This document shows, piece by piece, positions 35,837-44,479 of a stretch of DNA of 64,000 nt (position 1 is the first letter of the stretch; each line of letters starts with the position of its first letter). The stretch comes from CAYSRJ01 sp964525675 (GTDB lineage Bacteria; Spirochaetota; B62-G9; DRHN01). Made by a program: the position numbers and the translations under genes. The stretch covers positions 1 to 64,000 of the forward strand of contig CAZGJW010000002.1 in the NCBI GenBank assembly GCA_964525675.1, read 5' to 3'. Below the pieces are notes generated by a model. It did no database searches and was not told the origin of the DNA. It worked only from the letters and a program-made list of their open reading frames with translations.

Positions 35837-36018
35837 AACACAGTACCACAAATATCGTGGAAAAGCTACCGTTAAAAGCGGTGTATGTCCCTGCTGGAGC
35901 CGAATATCAACAGGTAACTTATTTAAAATTATCCCTGCCGTTTATACTAGCAACAGTTTTTATTGTAAAGAATGAAAACCTTCGTTTTTGCCCGCAATAT
36001 CCGGGAACAGAACGCTTC

Positions 36019-37008
36019 TTAGAACTGCAGCCTGGCGCCCCCTTCAAGCATGTAGTTGCTGTTCTTGAAGTTGTATCCTCCCTGCAGGGTAACGGCGAGC
36101 ATCAGGATTTTCACCTCCAAACCGCCGAACAGTGTTGTATCGAATCCTTCAGGCTTTGCTTCCGTGCTGATCACGAGCTGCTTATTTGTAAAGTCTTCAA
36201 CATAGGGGTCATACATGGAATCGGTGAGCTCGAGAGTCGTGCTTCCGGAAAGATCGGTTGTGGCCTTGCCGAATGTCTTGCTGAACCGTGCGCCCCCGAA
36301 CAGGTTGATAAAGAGTATTTGAAAATTTATCTGGCCCTCTCCGCCAACGGTAAAGCCTTTCCAGTTCGTTTCAAACCCGGTTTCTGTAATGAGATTTGCA
36401 ACCTGCGTCGAACCGAGTTCGGGAACATCCACGAAAACCGGTATCGAATCCCGTCCCAGCATGGTTACGTTTCCGTTGATATATTCGAAGAAACCGCCGA
36501 AAGATGCGCCGGTCCTCAAAAGCATCAGCACCCTTTTATCCCAGAGCTCGTAGCGCAGCTTTCCGCCGATAATCATGTTGTTGAGCTGAACACCGGCGTC
36601 CTTGTCCTCGATCTTGGGAAATCCGGCAAGTTTGCCGCCTACTTCGAAGCGCTTGATCTTGAATTTTGCATGTACTCCAATGGCGGGAACGGGGATGTAT
36701 GAAAGTCCCTCGAAATCGTACTGAAGGCTCGTGCCGAGGGCGATATTTTCGGTCGGTACGAATGAGGCTCCGCCTGCAATACCTACTTCGATATGTTTGA
36801 TCGTCGAATAGCCGACCGGATCGCCTAAAAATGTCATTGCGCCAAGGTTCGGCCCGAAGATGCTGCTGAGACCCTGCGATATTGCGGTCAGATCCGACTC
36901 AACAGCGCCAAGGTCATATGGCTGTGGCTTTTGGGCGAATACGAATGTCCCGGGTAAAACAAGAACTGTTACGCATATAACTGTTATCAGTATTTTTTTC
37001 CTGTTCAT
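36019..37008 (-). CDS. Outer-membrane beta-barrel protein (DUF6588-like)
   Basis: About 329 residues. Residues 1-25 form a signal peptide (MNRKKILITVICVTVLVLPG ... FVFAQ). The mature protein has many alternating hydrophobic/polar strands, Gly and aromatic residues (IALGTSLQYDFEG, GFTVGGEGQINFQILF), and ends with RLQF, a terminal Phe typical of barrel proteins. It resembles the DUF6588 group. ATG 37008 is chosen over an upstream GTG at 37023 because GAAGGAG lies between them. Function unknown; a porin- or structural-type role is possible. Confidence 0.7.
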   Translation of the reverse strand: MNRKKILITVICVTVLVLPGTFVFAQKPQPYDLGAVESDLTAISQGLSSIFGPNLGAMTFLGDPVGYSTIKHIEVGIAGGASFVPTENIALGTSLQYDFEGLSYIPVPAIGVHAKFKIKRFEVGGKLAGFPKIEDKDAGVQLNNMIIGGKLRYELWDKRVLMLLRTGASFGGFFEYINGNVTMLGRDSIPVFVDVPELGSTQVANLITETGFETNWKGFTVGGEGQINFQILFINLFGGARFSKTFGKATTDLSGSTTLELTDSMYDPYVEDFTNKQLVISTEAKPEGFDTTLFGGLEVKILMLAVTLQGGYNFKNSNYMLEGGARLQF

Positions 37009-37182
37009 AACTTCTCCTTCCACGAGTATCTTTATGAATTTGCAAAATATTTGTTTTGCAACCTGCTGTTTTTTGTATATAGTGAAATTTTAATACACTC
37101 TGGTTCGAATTTCCACTCTACTTTATGAATATAACGCACAGTACCAATTTTATCAGGAAAATCATCGCAGATTATAAGCTGG

Positions 37183-39219
37183 TCAGGAAATCGGCGCAAA
37201 ATAGCGGAATTCCATGGTAAACCACGCCCGCCCCTGGCTCATCGATCGGAGGTCCGTCGTATAGCCGAACATCTTCGAAAGCGGGGCTACAGCATCGATC
37301 TTTTCGACAGCCTGGCGGCTCAGTATATTGTTGATCTGCCCGCCCCGGGCGTTGAGATCGCCGATTATATCCCCGACGAAATCTTTCGGAGTGGTAACCT
37401 CTATCGACATGTAGGGTTCAAGCAGCACGCCTCCCGCTTTTTCACACGCCTCATCAAAAGCATCGGCAGCGGCAGCGCTATAGCCGATCTCGGAGGAGCT
37501 CGACTGGTTGAACGAGCCTCCTTCAAGAACGGCATGTATATCTATCATTGGATAACCGGCGACAGTCCCCCGCTCCATGGCGTTGAAGACCGCCTCTTCA
37601 ATGGTATCGATAAACATGCGCGGGATCTGGGTTTCCGGAGCACTGTTTTCGAACTTGTTTCCTGCACCCCGTTCGAGCGGGTGCACAGAGATTATAACGT
37701 GACCGGTGTGGTCCTTTCCGGCGATCTGGCGGTGAAATTGCGCTTCTGCCCGTGACTCGCCGGTAATTGTTTCCCTGTAGGCAACCTGCGGTTTCCCCAC
37801 ATTTGCCTCAACACCGAACTCCCTGATCATTCTCTGGGTGAGCACCTCGAGGTGCAGCTCCCCCATACCGGAAATGATTTTTTGCCCCGTATCTTCATCC
37901 GTTCTTACGGCAAAGGTCGGGTCCTCGCGGGACAGCTTTTCAAGGGCGTTTTCGAGTTTAGCCTGACTCCCCGCATTTTTCGGCTCTATGGCGATTGATA
38001 TAACAGGGTCGGGAAATACCGGTCGTTCGAGCAGAATTTGCTTGCCTTCACTGCACAGCGTATCTCCGGTCTGAGTCACTTTGAAGCCGACGATGACACC
38101 GATGTCTCCTGCAGAAATGTTTTCGGTGTTGACCCGCCTGTTGGAATACATACGTATTATTCGGTTGGCCCGCTCCCGCTTTTTTTTATTTACATTGTAC
38201 ACGGTGTTGCCGTTTTGTATCTTTCCTGAATAAACGCGTATGTAGGTGAGTATTCCCGCCTGGCTGTCGTTATACAGCTTGAAAGCAAGAGCTGCAAGCG
38301 GCTCCTTTTCGCTCGAATGCCGAATTTCCGGGCTGCCGGTTTTTGGATTTATTCCGTTTACCGGCGGTATCTCGAGGGGCGAGGGAAGAAAATCAACAAT
38401 GCCGTCCATAAGCGGCTGTACTCCCATGTTTCTAAGAGAGGAACCGCAATACACCGGCACGCCATGGTACGAGATTGCGGCGGATTTCAACAGCCTGAGT
38501 ATGTCCTCTTCCTCCAGGTCCCCATTTTCAAGGTACTTTTCGAGGAGCTCGTCATCCTCTTCAGCAATTTTTTCGAGCAGTTCATGCCTCCTCTTCGCTG
38601 CATCGTTTTTTAAATAATCGGGAATTTCTCCATATTCACAGGTCTCTCCGTATTCCCCGGACCACCGTATCGACTGCATTCTGACGAGGTCCACCACACC
38701 TTCAAAGTTGTCTTCGGCACCGATCGGCATCTGGAGCACAAGCGGATTCGAGCCGAGCTTCGTTTCGAGCATTCGTACGCTTTCACTGAAGTTTGCACCG
38801 ATGCGGTCCATTTTATTGATATATGCAAGCCGCGGGATGTTGTAGCTGTCTGCCTGATGCCAGACTGTCTCACTCTGCGGTTCAACGCCCTGAACCGCAT
38901 CGAAAATAACCACCGCGCCGTCGAGCACACGCAGAGAGCGTTCGACCTCCACGGTAAAATCAACATGGCCGGGCGTATCGATTATGTTGATGGCGCAACC
39001 GCGCCAGTGGCAGGTTATGGATGCAGCGGTAATTGTTATACCGCGCTGCTGCTCCTGCTCCATCCAGTCCATCGTCGCCTGGCCGTTATCGACCTCCCCG
39101 ATTTTGTGTGAGAGGCCGCTGTAGTACAGAATCCGTTCGGTTGTCGTGGTCTTTCCAGCATCTATGTGCGCAATAATGCCGATGTTTCTAAGCTCTTCTA
39201 TTTTTACGGTTTCAGGCAT
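37183..39219 (-). CDS. fusA: Elongation factor G
   Basis: A 678-residue translational GTPase. G1 is GIIAHIDAGKTTTTE, switch I region GITITAAS, G3 DTPGHVDFTVEVERSLRV, G4 NKMDR; domains II to V follow, with GMGELHLEVLTQRM in domain III and MFGYTTDLRSMSQGRA in domain V. It catalyses ribosomal translocation or, in organisms with two EF-Gs such as spirochaetes, may be specialised for ribosome recycling; which one cannot be told. It overlaps the upstream radical SAM gene by 8 bp. No rpsL/rpsG/tuf neighbours are present, which favours a second, non-str-operon EF-G. Confidence 0.92.
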   Translation of the reverse strand: MPETVKIEELRNIGIIAHIDAGKTTTTERILYYSGLSHKIGEVDNGQATMDWMEQEQQRGITITAASITCHWRGCAINIIDTPGHVDFTVEVERSLRVLDGAVVIFDAVQGVEPQSETVWHQADSYNIPRLAYINKMDRIGANFSESVRMLETKLGSNPLVLQMPIGAEDNFEGVVDLVRMQSIRWSGEYGETCEYGEIPDYLKNDAAKRRHELLEKIAEEDDELLEKYLENGDLEEEDILRLLKSAAISYHGVPVYCGSSLRNMGVQPLMDGIVDFLPSPLEIPPVNGINPKTGSPEIRHSSEKEPLAALAFKLYNDSQAGILTYIRVYSGKIQNGNTVYNVNKKKRERANRIIRMYSNRRVNTENISAGDIGVIVGFKVTQTGDTLCSEGKQILLERPVFPDPVISIAIEPKNAGSQAKLENALEKLSREDPTFAVRTDEDTGQKIISGMGELHLEVLTQRMIREFGVEANVGKPQVAYRETITGESRAEAQFHRQIAGKDHTGHVIISVHPLERGAGNKFENSAPETQIPRMFIDTIEEAVFNAMERGTVAGYPMIDIHAVLEGGSFNQSSSSEIGYSAAAADAFDEACEKAGGVLLEPYMSIEVTTPKDFVGDIIGDLNARGGQINNILSRQAVEKIDAVAPLSKMFGYTTDLRSMSQGRAWFTMEFRYFAPIS

Positions 39220-40327
39220 TTTTACACTCGGTCAGAACCCGGTTGTATACCTCGGAGTATACCGTAGAACTTCCGCTGTACAGGTGTTCTTCGATCACTC
39301 CTTCGATTTCAGGGTTAATCCACTTAATATACCCGTGATCTTTTTTGAAAACAATGGATTTGAGGGATTGTTCCAGCCCGTTTACTTCATAGGCCGCATT
39401 GCGATACCGGGCTGCTTCAAGGTTTTCTTCAAGAAGCTCATAGAGATATGAAATATTGAATAGGTGTTCACTGACAATGTCGGAAGAGTATTTCCGGTCG
39501 AGGGGACCCCGGTGCATCCGGGGAATACGCATGGGAATACTTTCATTTTTAAAAAGCTGTATAAGAAAATTTTTGACCCATCTGTACCGTAATGTGAGCA
39601 AATGCGGGTCGGAGAGGATTTTTGAAGTCTCTGTCCATTTGGGGTTATTGAAAAATGCGGAGGTCGGGCTATAACCGGAAAAGAGCACCCACTGCGCACC
39701 GCTTTGTTTTGTAGTTCTCACCAATGACGCGAGATTTTCTTCATCGTCATTGACGAGTGGAATAATCGGAATAATTGCAATGCCTGCAGGGATGCCTTCG
39801 CTGTTTAGTATTTTTATTGATTCGAGCCGCCGTTCTGGTGACGGCACTCCCTCTTCGAGCCGGGAGGAGAGGGCACTGTTTTTTGTTAAAATTGTGCAGG
39901 TAATCCTGATTCTATCCTTTTCAGCGAATTTCTTGAGGAGTTCGATATCCTGCAGCAGGGCGTCTGATTTGGTCTGAATATTGACTGCGTAGCCCCCCCT
40001 GTAGAGAACCTTCAGTATATCCGTTATGTTCTTATTCAAGGAGGGATCGGGATGGTAAATGTCGCTGAGTAAACCAAGCCCGACCGTCTGATTTCTTTCA
40101 GGAAGTTCGTATGAAAACACAAGGCCCTTCTCCCTGGGTGTTCTCCTCGTATTACAGTAACTGCACTGATATGGACATTCGCTATATATATCGATGAAGT
40201 ATTTTGTCCAGTACCAGTAGTCAATTTTCCCCAGACCGATAACGGCGGGTGATAGGGCGGCAATTTTTTTTTGCACAATTTCCTCCACAAAAATCCGCTT
40301 TTCTCTTATAATTTTCGAAGTAATCAA
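39212..40327 (-). CDS. Radical SAM protein (SPL-like)
   Basis: A protein of about 360-371 residues. The cluster motif is CPYQCSYC (C-x3-C-x2-C), preceded by WTKYFIDIYSE; LGLLSDIYHPDP and VNIQTKSDALLQDIELL fit the SPL/Rv2578c group of radical SAM proteins. The enzyme would generate a 5'-deoxyadenosyl radical; the substrate is unknown. The start is uncertain: TTG 40327 has no good ribosome binding site, and GTG 40288 is an alternative. Its 3' end overlaps the EF-G gene, suggesting a co-transcribed pair. Confidence 0.8.
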   Translation of the reverse strand: MITSKIIREKRIFVEEIVQKKIAALSPAVIGLGKIDYWYWTKYFIDIYSECPYQCSYCNTRRTPREKGLVFSYELPERNQTVGLGLLSDIYHPDPSLNKNITDILKVLYRGGYAVNIQTKSDALLQDIELLKKFAEKDRIRITCTILTKNSALSSRLEEGVPSPERRLESIKILNSEGIPAGIAIIPIIPLVNDDEENLASLVRTTKQSGAQWVLFSGYSPTSAFFNNPKWTETSKILSDPHLLTLRYRWVKNFLIQLFKNESIPMRIPRMHRGPLDRKYSSDIVSEHLFNISYLYELLEENLEAARYRNAAYEVNGLEQSLKSIVFKKDHGYIKWINPEIEGVIEEHLYSGSSTVYSEVYNRVLTECKNA

Positions 40328-40408
40328 TACGAACTTAAGAAAAAAGCTCGCAGAGCCGGCTTTAAAATACGTGCCGGTTTCACGTGTTTCGGAAAGGAAC
40401 GGACTGTC

Positions 40409-41983
40409 ATGAAGATTCTGTATGGTGTTCCAATATACACAATGGACAGCAAACGAGGTATCGAAGAGTCAATTGTCATCAGTGACGGCGTGATTAAGTT
40501 TACCGGAGATTTTGATGTAGCCCGTCGGTTGTACCCGAGAGCTGAAAAGGTAAACCTGCAGTTCGGATGCATTCTCCCGGGTTTTATCGATGCGCATCTG
40601 CACCTGAAGAAATATTCACTTCTATACAGAGAGCTCGATTTGACTGAGGCGTCAGCGCAAAACGAGCTTTTCGAAAAACTAAAGGCATGTGTCGCCTCTA
40701 AAAAGGAGAATCAGTGGATAGCCGGCGCAGGTGCGGATTTCACACTTTTACATGGAATGTCGAAGAAAGAGCTTGATCCCATCGCCCCTAACAATCCTAT
40801 TATTCTGTACAGTAAGGACCTGCACACCGCAATTGTGAACACACGGGCTCTGCAGATCGCCCAGGTTGACACACACCGCGCAGATCCTCTCGGCGGTATC
40901 ATAGAGAGGGATGAATCGGGGTTTCCTACCGGTATTTTGAGAGAGCGGGCGATTGAGCTGGTAAAGAAAATCATACCCCAGGAAAAAACACGAAAAGTCG
41001 ATGAAGCTCTTGAAGGGGGTATACACAGGCTCATGTCAAACGGGATCACCTCTCTGTGTGACTGTTCGGTATATGCACCGGAATCCTCCATAACGAGCAT
41101 TATGAAAATTTGGAGGAAGGGAAAGATGAAAGTGCGTGCGGTCCTCATGTTCGGTGACCGAGAGGCTTTTCGGTTGGGCAATCTCGGTATCCCGTCGCAG
41201 TTCGGAAACGACAGTGTTATACTCGGCGGGTGCAAGGTTATTTTAGACGGCTCGCTTTCCTCTGAGACAGCGTATATGAGCCGACCATACGCAGGAAAAA
41301 CCAGCAGCGGGATGCTGCTTATGAACGAAACCGAGCTTTATGAAGTGCTGAAGCGGGCCCATTCGCACTACATAGGGACTGCGGTACATGCTATAGGGGA
41401 CCGTGCAAATCAGGTTGCGCTCAACGTATATGAGAAATTAAAGAAAGAGGTTGGAATCCCTGCGGTAATCAGGCGGATAGAGCATGCCCAGATACTGCGG
41501 GATGAAGATATCGGCAGATTCGCCTCAATCGGTGTAATACCGGTCGTCAATCCGGTTCACCTGCCGATGGACAGAGAGAAAGCGTTGAAGCTTCTCGGCC
41601 CCGATGCAAGGCTGCTTTACAGGCTGGGAAGCCTTCTGTCTGCAGGTGCGGTGCTTGCATTCGGTTCCGATGCGCCGGTTGCACCGGTGAACCCCCTTCA
41701 TGGAATCTATGCAGCGGCGGAGCGAAAAAATTTCACCGACGGACCCCAGCTTCGATTCTTTCCAAAGGAGAAAATATCACTCGAAGATGCCGTATATGCA
41801 TACACGATGGGCAGCGCAATATCCATGGGTCTCGAAAATAGAATCGGCAGTCTGGAAATCGGGAAGCTTGCAGATCTCGTTTATCTTTCAAAGGATATAC
41901 TGAAGGAAGGCGCCGAATCGCTGCATGACGCGGTCGTGCTGCAGACGATTATCGGCGGTGAAACGGTCTTTGAGAAAAGCTGA
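40409..41983 (+). CDS. Amidohydrolase family protein (YtcJ-like)
   Basis: A 524-residue Amidohydro_3 family protein. PGFIDAHLHLKKY has the H-x-H metal site; GTAVHAIGDRANQVAL, IRRIEHAQIL and FGSDAPVAPVNPLHGIYAA contain the other ligands and the terminal Asp. The small beta domain is formed by both ends. It hydrolyses an exocyclic amide or ester; substrate unknown. ATG 40409 is preferred over the longer open frame because the family starts here (MKILYGVPIYTMD) and AAGGAAC lies upstream. It diverges from the radical SAM gene. Confidence 0.85.
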   Translation: MKILYGVPIYTMDSKRGIEESIVISDGVIKFTGDFDVARRLYPRAEKVNLQFGCILPGFIDAHLHLKKYSLLYRELDLTEASAQNELFEKLKACVASKKENQWIAGAGADFTLLHGMSKKELDPIAPNNPIILYSKDLHTAIVNTRALQIAQVDTHRADPLGGIIERDESGFPTGILRERAIELVKKIIPQEKTRKVDEALEGGIHRLMSNGITSLCDCSVYAPESSITSIMKIWRKGKMKVRAVLMFGDREAFRLGNLGIPSQFGNDSVILGGCKVILDGSLSSETAYMSRPYAGKTSSGMLLMNETELYEVLKRAHSHYIGTAVHAIGDRANQVALNVYEKLKKEVGIPAVIRRIEHAQILRDEDIGRFASIGVIPVVNPVHLPMDREKALKLLGPDARLLYRLGSLLSAGAVLAFGSDAPVAPVNPLHGIYAAAERKNFTDGPQLRFFPKEKISLEDAVYAYTMGSAISMGLENRIGSLEIGKLADLVYLSKDILKEGAESLHDAVVLQTIIGGETVFEKS

Positions 41984-42108
41984 GAGAAATCTTGCCGGGG
42001 ATTTTATGACGGACAGGTTAAATCTGAAGAAGATTTGAGAGAGGCTTTAACACGATATCACTGAAGCGGCGAGGTTTTCCGCGTTTTTATTATAGCTGTA
42101 AAATAGTA

Positions 42109-42137
42109 TTGACAAAGTATTAAAGACTGTGTAGTTT
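42109..42137 (+). promoter_or_regulatory. Sigma70-type promoter of cold-shock gene
   Basis: TTGACA (42109-42114), 17-bp spacer, TAGTTT (42132-42137). It is about 47 bp before the GTG start, so the leader is short for a cold-shock gene. Confidence 0.5.
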
Positions 42138-42183
42138 TATTCATCCTTTTTTGGAAATATGTATCTTTGTAAGGAGTTTGTTA

Positions 42184-42384
42184 GTGCCAGAAGGAAAAGT
42201 AAAATGGTTTAACGAGAAGAAGGGTTTTGGTTTCATCAGCATGGATGATGGAAGCGATGTTTTCGTCCATTATTCGGAAATCGATATGGAAGGATTCAAA
42301 ACGCTTGTTCAGGATCAGCCTGTGGTATTTGAGATCAAGGAAGGCCCGAAGGGGCCTCAGGCAATTAATGTTAGATCCAAATAA
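42184..42384 (+). CDS. csp: Cold-shock protein
   Basis: A 66-residue single cold-shock domain. GKVKWFNEKKGFGFI contains RNP1 and VFVHYSEI contains RNP2; the aromatic residues that stack on single-stranded RNA are all present. It acts as an RNA chaperone. Start GTG 42184 follows AAGGAG with a 7-bp gap and gives the usual short N-terminus. Single gene with its own promoter. Confidence 0.93.
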   Translation: MPEGKVKWFNEKKGFGFISMDDGSDVFVHYSEIDMEGFKTLVQDQPVVFEIKEGPKGPQAINVRSK

Positions 42385-42595
42385 GCTGTTCTGGTAATGC
42401 CTCGTTCGACGGTTCCTGCAACTTTTGCGTTCCGTCCAGGTATTGAAACTTTAGTCTGCAGGAATCACTCTTCAGTCTGCATCGGGTGAAGGGGATGCGA
42501 TGTGCGTCGACCTGTTCACATGATGCGGATTCTTCCGGAAGCTCAGCTGTGCCCGTATCTGTTGACATCAGCAGCGCACAAGAATATATTCAGCT

Positions 42596-42896
42596 AGTGC
42601 TACAGCGAAACTTTACCATTTTATGGCAATCTAATAATAATAAAGGTAATAAATAGGTAAGTAAACTTGTCAATTTTAGAAGTTGAAAATTATCACTTAC
42701 CTAATGGTTTTTACCAATAGTATGTAATATTATGGCAATGTAGTATAATTTAGTCATTTGTATTCGAAATTCTGGTACAAAAGGAAAAGATATCACTTCG
42801 CTAGACCAGAATTCTAAATAGATAAAACCATAAGCCTACAAACATGATAAAATGTACTTAAAATGACTTTTTAAGCAAAAGTTTCGCTGTAGTACT
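42596..42896. repeat. Inverted repeat pair flanking repeat copy C
   Basis: AGTGCTACAGCGAAACTTT (42596-42614) is matched by its reverse complement at 42878-42896 with a single mismatch. The 263 bp between hold repeat copy C. It looks like a MITE-type unit with 19-bp terminal repeats, into which copy C may have inserted; no clear target duplication is seen. The right arm ends 16 bp before the trpS start. Confidence 0.6.
42654..42832 (+). repeat. TA-flanked structured repeat, copy C (subfamily 1)
   Basis: The element is 42656-42830, flanked by TA at both ends. It is very close to copy A but its second hairpin (AATTCTGGT/ACCAGAATT) has an enlarged loop of about 30 nt containing GATATCACTTCGC. 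Outer hairpin GGTAAGT/ACTTACC. It sits upstream of trpS. Confidence 0.85.
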
Positions 42897-42912
42897 TGGT
42901 CGAGAGGGAAAT

Positions 42913-43920
42913 ATGAAGGAGAGATCATTTAGCGGTATTCAACCGTCGGGAGTCATACATATCGGTAATTATCTCGGCGCAATCAAAAACTGGGTTGAAC
43001 TTATCGAAAATTATGAGTGCATCTTCTGTGTCGTCGATTACCACGCCATTACCATTGAGTATGAACCGCCGGAACTGAGAGAAAGGATTATCGAAGCGGC
43101 AAAAACACTTATCGCATCCGGTATAGATCCTGACCGGTGCACCCTGTTCGTTCAGTCGGAAGTTCCCGAGCATACTGAGCTGACATGGATTCTGAGTTCT
43201 ATAGCAACGATTGCCGAGCTCGAGAGAATGACCCAATTCAAGGATAAGAAACTGCAGCATTCCGACAATATCAATACCGGCCTGCTAACCTACCCGGTTT
43301 TAATGGCGAGTGACATCATTGTGTACAAGGCCCAGGTTGTACCTGTGGGTGACGACCAGCGTCAACACCTCGAACTTACCCGGGAGATTGTACGGCGGTT
43401 CAACGGTAAGTTCGGCGACACTTTCCCGGAACCGAAAACTCTTTTGGGAGAGGCTCCCCGCATCAAGGGGCTGGACGGCAGCGCGAAGATGAGCAAGAGC
43501 CTCAATAACTATATTGCGCTTATTGAGGAAGAGGATGTTCTGTGGGAAAAGCTGAGAACAGCGGTTACCGATCCCGCGCGAATCAGGCGATCAGACCCGG
43601 GCGACCCACACATCTGTAATATATTTTCCCTGCATCGGTATTTCTCAACAGATGAGGAGATCGGTTACATCGAGAAGGGATGTAAAACGGCGGGGATCGG
43701 ATGCATTGAATGCAAGAAAATACTTGCAAAAAATATTAACAACATAATTGCTCCAATAAGGGAAAAGAAGAAGGAGCTTGACAGAAATACCACATATGTG
43801 CTGGATGTGCTTGAGGAGGGACGGAAGCACTGCAGCTCGATCGCATGTAATACCATGAACGAAGTAAGGGAAAAAATCGGGGTGAATTTCCGCCGGGATC
43901 TTCTCAGTAACCTAAAATAA
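42913..43920 (+). CDS. trpS: Tryptophanyl-tRNA synthetase
   Basis: A 335-residue class I synthetase. The HIGH-type motif is VIHIGNYLG near residue 15; the KMSKS loop is SAKMSKSLNN near 195; PVGDDQRQHLELTREI lies between. It charges tRNA-Trp. It starts at ATG 42913 after GAGAGGG. The C-terminal region is complete. Repeat copy C and the 19-bp inverted repeat occupy its upstream region, so its expression may be influenced by them; no T-box sequence was found. Confidence 0.95.
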   Translation: MKERSFSGIQPSGVIHIGNYLGAIKNWVELIENYECIFCVVDYHAITIEYEPPELRERIIEAAKTLIASGIDPDRCTLFVQSEVPEHTELTWILSSIATIAELERMTQFKDKKLQHSDNINTGLLTYPVLMASDIIVYKAQVVPVGDDQRQHLELTREIVRRFNGKFGDTFPEPKTLLGEAPRIKGLDGSAKMSKSLNNYIALIEEEDVLWEKLRTAVTDPARIRRSDPGDPHICNIFSLHRYFSTDEEIGYIEKGCKTAGIGCIECKKILAKNINNIIAPIREKKKELDRNTTYVLDVLEEGRKHCSSIACNTMNEVREKIGVNFRRDLLSNLK

Positions 43921-44030
43921 ATTATCTTTGATACCCAGTCCTGCCAAGGATCGGTCCCAAGGGGACGTAATCCGCCGCGAAGTGGTTTTTCCCAGGGGGA
44001 CTTTCCCCAGGGGGACATACGCCACCTCTG
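43915..44030 (+). repeat. Intergenic repeat unit shared with 56128-56255
   Basis: AATAAATTATCTTTGATACC and the following bases (26-27 bp in all) occur identically at 56128, then both copies have CTGCCAAG, an ATCGG block, short runs of GGGACAT-type units and GACATACGCCAC. In this copy it begins at the trpS stop codon. No ORF. Confidence 0.7.
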
Positions 44031-44120
44031 AAGGGCTGATACTCTTAAAAAATACTTTTTATTTAACGGATAAAGTAGTACTATAGCACTACATTCGCAG
44101 AAGAGAGGGGGTGAGACTAC

Positions 44121-44336
44121 GTGGCGGTTGTGAAAGTTGAAGAAGGTGAAAGTATCGACAGGGCGTTGAAGCGGTTCAAACGCGAGTGTGAGAGAGACGG
44201 TATCCTTCGCGAATGGAAGAGGCGGGCCTATTACGAAAAACCTGCTGTTCAGAGAAAGAATAAAAAGAAGGCTGCCGAGAGAAGACGATTAAAAAAGATG
44301 AGAAAAATGCAGATAAGGTCACACCGGAGGTATTAA
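44121..44336 (+). CDS. rpsU: Ribosomal protein S21
   Basis: A 71-residue basic protein. VKVEEGESIDRALKRFKRE is the S21 signature, and the tail is rich in Lys and Arg. It binds the platform of the 30S subunit and aids initiation. GTG 44121 is used; a purine-rich GAGAGGGGGTGAG precedes it. A strong terminator follows. Confidence 0.95.
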   Translation: MAVVKVEEGESIDRALKRFKRECERDGILREWKRRAYYEKPAVQRKNKKKAAERRRLKKMRKMQIRSHRRY

Positions 44337-44354
44337 ATCCAGTTTTCAAGGATA

Positions 44355-44390
44355 AAAATCCCCTTATATTCAAAATAAGGGGATTTTTTA
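44355..44390 (+). terminator. Intrinsic terminator after rpsU
   Basis: A 12-bp perfect stem AAATCCCCTTAT/ATAAGGGGATTT with a 7-nt loop, running into a T-run. The 5' A-tract would let it act in the other direction as well. Confidence 0.88.
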
Positions 44391-44479
44391 TGCACCAAGC
44401 GGAAGAACATGTTATAACATAGGCAAGCGAGCTTGCAAACATAAAGGGTTTAAACCAAATAAATATTTCAGTAGGGTAT

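Noticed and set aside
35824..36702. 292-codon open frame antisense to the outer-membrane protein gene
   Set aside because: The other strand has signal peptide, start site and barrel features; this frame has none.
42385..42912. T-box leader for trpS
   Set aside because: No T-box core sequence or specifier-loop structure is visible; the region consists of repeats.
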